Under the pieces are notes generated by a model that was given only the letters and a program-made list of their open reading frames with translations, had not been told where the DNA came from and made no database searches. 64,000 bases of DNA from contig NC_084827.1 of the NCBI RefSeq assembly GCF_033115175.1, positions 63,177,201 to 63,241,200 of the forward strand, written 5' to 3'. A program made the translations under genes and the position numbers. The stretch comes from Lepus europaeus. Its lineage: Eukaryota; Chordata; Mammalia; Lagomorpha; Leporidae. Of the stretch, positions 58,101 to 64,000 are shown piece by piece. Position 1 is the stretch's first letter. Each line of letters opens with the position of its first letter.

Positions 58101-61100
58101 ACTGAGTTTATCTTTTAATTTCATATTTCCCATGAACTCCTTGAAGTACCCTTCTATTTTGGACAGAAGGTATCCTGGAATCAGGTTATCATAGGCAGAA
58201 CTCACAGCAAATGGTTGGGCTTTTTCTGGCAGACCCAGGCTTCCTCCTCCATCCTGGGAGACAGGGGGTCTAGGCTGACGACAGTGGTGGTGTGGTGTGC
58301 ATTGCACGTGACGGTCTAAGCGTGGCCTGGTTGCTGGGCTGTGAAACAAGGGTGCCTGTGAGGCTGCTGAGTTCCCAGTGATCAGGATGACAGGGACTGC
58401 AAGGAGGTAGGCGTTACTTGCCTGGCCTTAGCTGTTGCTAAGAGTTGCATTGTCTGCGTATGACAGATGCTCTCTCTCCTGCCTCGTGGTGAAATTGTAG
58501 ACAGCCACAGCTTACTGCTGGTGAGGAGGTGCCTTTTCAGGCCTGGAGAGGGGGTGGGGAGGTGGATTCTTGAGCAGTTTGTCATTCTAAGAGGGCTCAG
58601 CCAAGGAAAGGAAGCCAAGAGTCAGGACTGGTGGAGGCCCTGGCACCGGGGCACGTCCACGGGGAAACAGGTACGGCAGCTGACGACGAACTGCGTCAGC
58701 ATCTGTCTAGGCCTCTAGTGCTCCCTGTGTGGCTCGAAGGTGCATCTTGCTATTGGAGGTCCCTGGGGAGGTCTTCATGTGCTCAGTACTTTCCAGGACT
58801 CTTGGTCCTCCCTGGACCCCGGACAGGAAGAGCACTGCCCTCATCTGTGTCCCCAGGAGGGAGGACCTGCCACATCTCAAAGGGGACAACAAGCAGGGAT
58901 GAGGGAGCCCGTCTCCAGCAGCCGCAGTGGGCTGTGCAGTGGGCGGCACCCACCCTCAGCCTCTCCTTCACTTCCAAGTCAGGATGCAAGCAGGCCGAGG
59001 GGCGCTGCCCGGAGAGAGGCCAAGCGCTGCGGTCACCGGGCCCCGGGTGTGATGGAGGACGTGTGGCCAGGCAGTGATTGTCATTGTGCGGTGGATGCAG
59101 CACCTGAGCCAGGCTGCTGGGTCTTTACCACTCCCAACTTGCACGGGGGACTCAGGAAAGGTAGCAACTATTTGGACATGCTGGAGGCACTCAGTACACT
59201 CAACCTTATCAGACACTGGCCTTCCCACCCCTCGGGCACTTGCTATCTCTCCCAGGAGCCAGGCCAGAAGCTAGGCTGGAGGTTCACCTGCGTTTCATAG
59301 CTGGAGGTTATCAAAGCGACAGGTGTCAGAGAAAAGTCTGCACTCACGACTGACTCTTTGGCTAGCTCCAGAGCCACATATTCACTTGTATTTTCTTAGA
59401 ATACATGAGCGCACTGTCCAAAATTGGCAGGGTTCTTGTACGTGTTGACTTCATAAGGGGCAGCCACTTCTTGATTGGCTCAGCAGAAGGGGATCCAAAC
59501 CCTCTGACTTGCAGAGCAGTAGATGCAGGGGCCAGAGAGGCAGTTGGTATTCGGGGCACTTGAGCAATGAGAGTTTTTACACACACACACGTGTGTGTGT
59601 ACGTGTGTGCACATGGTGTGTGAGAGGGTGATGGATGTGATACATGCATGCATCGCACATGTAACTGAGCACTTACCATGTGCTGGGTGGTATAACAACC
59701 CTGGGAGGCAGCTGTGCCAGACACACAGGCAGCTGGCTGTGCAGGAGGAGGAGCTGGGGGTGGGGGGGCACCTGTGTTTTTCTGTGTGTGCTTGGAGGAT
59801 GAGAAGGAGACACAGGCCTTGTGTTTTCTTTTTTCCTGCACAGACATGTGCCTGGCCCCTTGTGGTTGCCCAGGCCCGGCAAGATAAATCAACAAGTGCA
59901 GAATGTTCCCCTCTTCTGTCCTGTCCCCTCTAATGCCTTCTCCAGTTGCCTGTGCCACCACCAACCCCACAGTCACACCTCAGGCCATGCTCAGCCCAGA
60001 GCCTATTTCTGAAGAGGTGTCTTTGACCCCGTGTCTCTGGAAGACTTTCCCTATATGTGATGGCCCAAACCCCAGCCCCACACTGTCCTTGCTCCTGGTG
60101 CCTGTGGTGATGAGTGCAGGCAGGGGACAAGGTCTCCTGCTGCCCACCTCACCACCACGGACAGCAGCCTGTCCCCTGTGGGTCAGGCCCCAGCTGGAGC
60201 TGCACGTGACTCTCTCCTCTCCCCACACCTCCCTGAGGGCCTTGAGGTGCCAGGTGTGCCTTGTGTGTGCCTGTGTATGCAGCTGACCCACCTCCCTGCT
60301 CCAGGACACAGAGAGGAAGGCTGTGTGGTGGCTTCTGGAATGTCTTGCAAAGACGAGACAAAGGCCACATGAGGAGGCAGAAGGGCAGATGTGAGCAGTG
60401 AGCCATAGAACTTGTCCAAGCTGGCCTCAAGCATAAAGGGGAGTGCTGGTCGACCTTCCAGGCCCGCACAGCAGCAGAAGCAGGACTACCCCAGCCAGTG
60501 CCCTAGGACAAAAGGCAGGCTCCTCATGCCTCCCCTTTGGCACTTCCTCACGGGCCATTTAGAGGATGCTGCAGGACAAGAGGCCAGCTCTCAGCTGCCT
60601 GTCTGCGGAGTGAGTCTGACTCTCTGGCTCCAGGGCTCTGTGTCTTTCAGGAGCTCCTGGGAGGCAAGGAGGCAGCCATCCAGACTGAAACCCATGAGCA
60701 CCTAGGCCCTTTGTTGTATTTTTGGTCATAGATCACACATACACAAAAGCTGTTGCCACCTGCTCAGCTCCCTGGGATAGACACGCTGGGTCCCTGGGCA
60801 GCGGGAAGGGCCGGTGCCACATCCAGTCCTTCCTAGGCTGCCCTGATGTTGTGTGGGACTCAGGCCTTGCTTAGGCTGGGTCATGGCTAAAGGACTACAG
60901 TGTATCTCATGGGCCTAGTGCAGCAGCAGAGCAGAGTGCCGTGGACCCCATAGCCCTCAGCGTTGTGCAGGCCACAGGGCTCCCAGGTCCTCTGCACCCA
61001 GGAGTCCGAGGATCTGTGGCCTCTGAGCCTTCCCCCTCTCCCCCAGGTGGCTGGTGGCTCTGGAATCATAGGTGCACAAAGAACCATCAACCTAGATCAC

Positions 61101-61147
61101 TGATGCCAAGTGACACCCCACTAGAGGGCACATCATAGTCTTTTTTT
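58101..61147. other. 3-kb unique block of intron 2
   Basis: Almost repeat-free. A 20-bp palindrome (AC)5(GT)5 lies at 59581-59600 and a MIR piece at about 59660-59720 (CTGAGCACTTACCATGTGCT). Several open frames of 100-200 codons exist in G/C-rich sequence, but none has a recognisable domain. Confidence 0.45.
59660..59725 (+). mobile_element. MIR fragment
   Basis: ACTGAGCACTTACCATGTGC and ACAACCCTGGGAGGCAG match the MIR 5' part. Confidence 0.6.
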
Positions 61148-61478
61148 TTCTTTTTAATGATTTCTTTTATTTATTTGAAAGACAGAGTTACAGAGAGAAG
61201 TAGAGCCAGAGAGAGAGACAGGTCTTCTATCCGCTGGTTCACTCCCCAAATGGCTGCAATGGCCAGAGCTGAGCCAATCTGAAGCCAGGAGTCAAGAGCT
61301 TCTTCCTAGTCTCCCATGCGGGTGCAGGGCCCAAGGACTTGGGCCATCTTCCACTGCTTTCCCTGGCCATAGCAAAGAGCTGGGTCAGAAGCGGAGCACC
61401 CGGGACTAGAACCGGCGCCCATGTGGAATGCCGGCACTGCAGGCCAGGGCTTTAACCCGCTCTGTCACAGTGCTGGCC
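61148..61478 (-). mobile_element. C-repeat SINE, form A
   Basis: T-rich start, right end GTCACAGTGCTGGCC; GCAYATCAT recurs on both sides as an eroded TSD. Confidence 0.92.
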
Positions 61479-61683
61479 GCATCATCGCACAGTCTTACCA
61501 GAGGAGCTGAGATGTGCTGGTACCAGGGAGCTTTCAGATGCCTTTGGGGCCTCCACAACTCTTCTGAGAGCTTGGGGGAGCAAACGTGGAGAGGGGCACC
61601 ACTCCAAACAGATGGGCCCAGGCTGAAACCATCAATGGAAGGAGGCAGACAGCTTTCTGGACATACACCTCACCCTTGCCTGC

Positions 61684-61880
61684 ACACACAGGAGCTCACA
61701 TGTGTACACACATGTGTATGCATGCAGTACTCACATGCATCCACACAGGAGCCCACATGTGTAAACATACATGCAGGTACCGCCTCTACACATACAGGTG
61801 CCCACATGTGGATGCACACATGCAAGGGTATCCCTCCACCTACACGCACACACCTGTTCCATGTGAATGCTCACATGCAG
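61684..61880. repeat. Imperfect minisatellite, unit about 47-57 bp
   Basis: Three to four units built on CACACAGGAGCYCACATGTG with a CATGCA-rich remainder. Confidence 0.8.
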
Positions 61881-62923
61881 GTACACACCTGGCATTCGTC
61901 CTGCTCTGTGGCTTCTTCAGAGGATGGTGACATTAACATGTGCATCACCTGTACTCAGATGCACTTGGTGCTGAAACATAGGGAACTCTGAACCCACATG
62001 TGAACAGCCAGTCTGTGCACACTCCCTGTGCACCCCTCCCTCCCTCCCTGCGCCCCATGTCAGAGCCCTGAGCTTGTCACTCAGAAATATCTGCCCACGC
62101 CCGAGCCGTGCGCTGAGCTCTGTCAGCGGCGTACTGCGCATCTCTCAGGGGGGCGCGTTGCCTGAGCTCCCCGTCGGGGACAGAGTGACAGAGTGGCAGC
62201 TTTGAAACCTGCAGGCGCTGTCTGGTGGAGGCAGTGGAACCGCTGGGTGCCTGACTATAGGTTTTTTCAAAAGCCGTTAGCTTCCCCAAAGGCAGAAAAT
62301 GAGACCCAGCTCCGGGAGGGGGCAGAGCGCTCCGAGTGAGTCTGTCTGACCCGGGTTCCAGTGCCGGCCACCCTAGCCCTGTGTGTCCGTGCATCTTGAG
62401 GACAGAGCCCAGAACCTGCAGTGTCGTCTACTCCTCCGTGAGCTGGAGCCCGGGGGCAGCCCTTGTTGAAATGTTCCTCGGCCCAGCCCTCCCCTAAACG
62501 CCGGTGCCAGGTGTCTTGGCCCGGGCCTGCCTGCGTGTGTGAGGTCTCCCTCCGGGCATCCCCAAGCGTCCCGTGGTCATTTGGGCGCTGGGCCAACCCA
62601 GGCCCAGGCCCGCTGTGCCGGCACTAAGGTTCCCCCCGACCCCTCCCAAGGGGACGCCAAGGGCAGAGACTCTCTGCGCCCGCCGGAGCCGCCGCGGCCC
62701 CTACGAGCCTCGGGAGCGCGTCGTCCCCGCCCGCGCACTCCGCGCGGTTGCCAAGGCTCCCGGCCTAGGAGACGCGGCGCGCGCGGCGCCGGCTGTGCGG
62801 GAGGAGCCCAGGCCGGCGAGCGCGGGCGGCTCCGCCCCCTCCGCGGGCGCTGCGGGCCGCCGACTCCGGCCCTGCGTGCCGGGATCTCGGGGCGGCACGC
62901 AGCGAGCGCGGAGGCCCGGCGCC

Positions 62924-63094
62924 ATGGCGAGGGCCCCGCAGCGCCGGCGCGGCCCCGCGGCGCCCGGGAGCGCCCTGCGTGCGCTACTGCGCTGCAATTT
63001 GCCCCCCGGCGCCCAGCGCGTGGTGGTCTCCGCCGTGCTGGTCTTTCTCGTCCTCATCAACGTCGTGCTGATTTTCCTGCTGGCATTCCGCTGA
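62924..63094 (+). CDS. SMIM39: Small integral membrane protein, probably SMIM39
   Basis: Complete 56-codon frame in one exon, ending TGA at 63092-63094. The start has a strong context (gccATGg). The frame stays open upstream to an ATG at 62573, but that extension is CpG-island low complexity and the short form matches my recollection of SMIM39 length and sequence. Residues 1-31 are basic and Pro/Ala-rich (RRR at 7-9). Residues 32-55 form one hydrophobic helix, RVVVSAVLVFLVLINVVLIF then LLAF, ending in a final Arg. There is no signal peptide, so it is probably a single-pass, possibly tail-anchored protein of ER or other endomembranes. The function is not known to me. It lies in intron 2 of ARHGEF4 on the same strand. 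A splice donor GTGAGT at 63134-63139 follows the stop, so the exon probably splices onward. Confidence 0.72.
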   Translation: MARAPQRRRGPAAPGSALRALLRCNLPPGAQRVVVSAVLVFLVLINVVLIFLLAFR

Positions 63095-63133
63095 GCGGCC
63101 GGCCAGGGCGCCTGGGGAAGAGCGCCGGGCGGG

Positions 63134-63139
63134 GTGAGT
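63134..63139 (+). other. Candidate splice donor after the SMIM39 stop codon
   Basis: GGG|GTGAGT, a close match to the consensus donor, 40 bp after the SMIM39 stop and still in the CpG island. It implies a 3' untranslated intron, or splicing of this exon to downstream ARHGEF4 exons. Only the motif is seen; its use is inferred. Confidence 0.45.
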
Positions 63140-63220
63140 GGCGTGGGCTGCGCTCCTGCCGCTGTCACCGCGGCCTCCGTGCCCCGACCCCACGTGCTCC
63201 CTGCAGGAGCCCGACTTCGC

Positions 63221-63232
63221 GGGGGGGGGGGG
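63221..63232. repeat. (G)12 run
   Basis: Twelve consecutive G at the 3' side of the SMIM39 CpG island. Confidence 0.96.
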
Positions 63233-64000
63233 AGGTGCCGTTTTGCGGATACCCGAGAAGCGTGGTGACACTTGTGCCACGGGGTCCTTAGGGGTCTGTT
63301 CTCCGCGCCGCGGGTAGGGGGGACGGCTAAAATGGCGCGTCTCCGTGGGTGGCTGGGGATTCGGATACAGCTGTGGCCGCGGCTGGCCGTGGTCGTTTGG
63401 GAACGGTGCGCATGTGACCGCCGGGATGAGTGGAACTGGGCATGCACTTGATACGCGTTGAGCCTGGTCTGTGAGTGGCGCCCGGGCACCCCTGCACGCG
63501 TTATCTGCAGGTGCTTTTCCCATTTTAGGCCCTAGCAGAAGTGTCAGTCTCCCAACCGGCAGAGTCTGCCCTGAGCAGCGGTTACCCTGCGCCACCCACC
63601 CCCACCACCCCAGCACAGGCATGCTATCCCTGGAAGTGGCCACCCACTCTGCATGTGGGAGACTAGATGAGATGGGCAGGGTGGGAGGGGCCGCGGTGGG
63701 TCACCCCGGGTGTGTGTATGGGGGGCGGGGGCGGTTTACGGTGGAGCCTGGCAGGGCTGCTCTCTCTGGGGCATGTCAGAACCTCTGAGGCACAGGGAGT
63801 GATTCTAACCCCTGCCCGCGGCTTGTCTTAGCCTTGAACCCGCCCCTCTAATGAGACGGTCCCCAGGGCCCCCCATAAATATCCCTGTGCCTCAGAGCCA
63901 GCCTCTGCTCCCCTCTGCCACAGGAGAGCCAGCCTGCAATCCTCGCGGCCCCCTGCTCAGCTTGAGTGTAGGGGCTGCAGGTGCGGCTGCAGCACAGGCA

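Larger units (their letters stand above)
62600..63350. promoter_or_regulatory. SMIM39: CpG island around the SMIM39 exon
   Basis: Dense CpG stretch with many GC-box-like motifs and no convincing TATA box. It begins about 320 bp before the micropeptide ATG and tails off after a run of twelve G (63221-63232). It is the second CpG island in the window and marks an independent promoter within intron 2 of ARHGEF4. It could drive SMIM39 alone or also a short ARHGEF4 transcript. Confidence 0.75.
55981..64000 (+). other. ARHGEF4: ARHGEF4 intron 2, partial, running off the window
   Basis: Starts GTAGGG and contains no recognised SH3-, DH- or PH-coding exon through the right edge. It holds SINEs, mostly unique sequence between 58.1 and 61.1 kb, and the SMIM39 CpG island on the same strand. 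Confidence 0.6.

Noticed and set aside
58740..59300. 186-codon frame and other long frames at 58-60 kb
   Set aside because: No start context, splice sites or recognisable domain; long opposite-strand frames overlap, as expected of G/C-rich intron.
62539..63643. 250-262 codon frames on both strands around SMIM39
   Set aside because: CpG-island shadows; Arg/Ala/Pro-rich without domains. The short frame with strong start context and a membrane helix is preferred.
55981..64000. ARHGEF4 SH3/DH/PH exons
   Set aside because: Searched the translated frames for the expected SH3 and DH motifs and found none, so these exons should lie to the right of the window.
1..64000. Novel mobile defence system or CRISPR-like array
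   Set aside because: The window is ordinary mammalian intron with retroelements; the repeated units are SINEs and microsatellites, not spaced direct repeats.

Overview
This is mammalian nuclear DNA, almost certainly from a lagomorph and most likely rabbit. The window holds roughly fifty copies of the tRNA-derived C-repeat SINE that is typical of rabbits. Two forms are used as labels below. Form A starts near GGGGCYGGCGCTGTGGCACAG and ends TTCAAATAAATAAATC plus an A-rich tail. Form B starts near GGCCGGCGCCGYGGCTCA and ends CTGTCCACTCTGCCTGTC plus poly-A. Three LINE-1 copies share one 3' untranslated region with an AATAAA signal. There is no bacterial gene, CRISPR array or operon.

The gene content is sparse and lies on the + strand. 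A CpG island (about 2.59-4.10 kb) carries the first coding exon of a transcript (3624-4047). It ends at a GTAAGG donor in phase 1. About 51.8 kb downstream a 140-bp exon (55841-55980) encodes a peptide I recognise as ARHGEF4 (Asef1, a Rho-family guanine nucleotide exchange factor), from just before its SH3 domain. Its acceptor is in the matching phase. The SH3, DH and PH exons must lie beyond the right edge. Inside the next intron a second CpG island (about 62.6-63.35 kb) contains a complete 56-codon single-exon reading frame for a one-helix membrane micropeptide, probably SMIM39. A strong splice donor lies 40 bp after its stop codon.

The rest is intron. From 4 to 9 kb it is mostly unique with a MIR and a few SINEs. 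From 9 to 11 kb there is an old antisense L1 broken by three SINEs. From 11 to 14 kb there is an A/T-rich block without recognised repeats. From 14 to 18 kb there are SINEs and antisense L1. From 18 to 22.5 kb there are unique sequence and LTR-like pieces, followed by a microsatellite of about 950 bp. From 24 to 36 kb there are dense SINEs and L1s, including clean nested insertions with target-site duplications (TSDs). From 36 to 44 kb there are unique stretches, a Tigger DNA transposon and an L1. From 44 to 48 kb there is a MER2-like transposon split by an antisense processed pseudogene of WBP11. From 49 to 55 kb there are another L1, SINEs and a long antisense L1. From 56 to 61 kb there is mostly unique intron 2.

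The main points of interest are the possible coupling of the micropeptide exon to a short ARHGEF4 transcript, the (CCG)12 tract upstream of the first ARHGEF4 exon, the WBP11 retrocopy inside a split transposon, and a duplicated Tigger/SINE junction.
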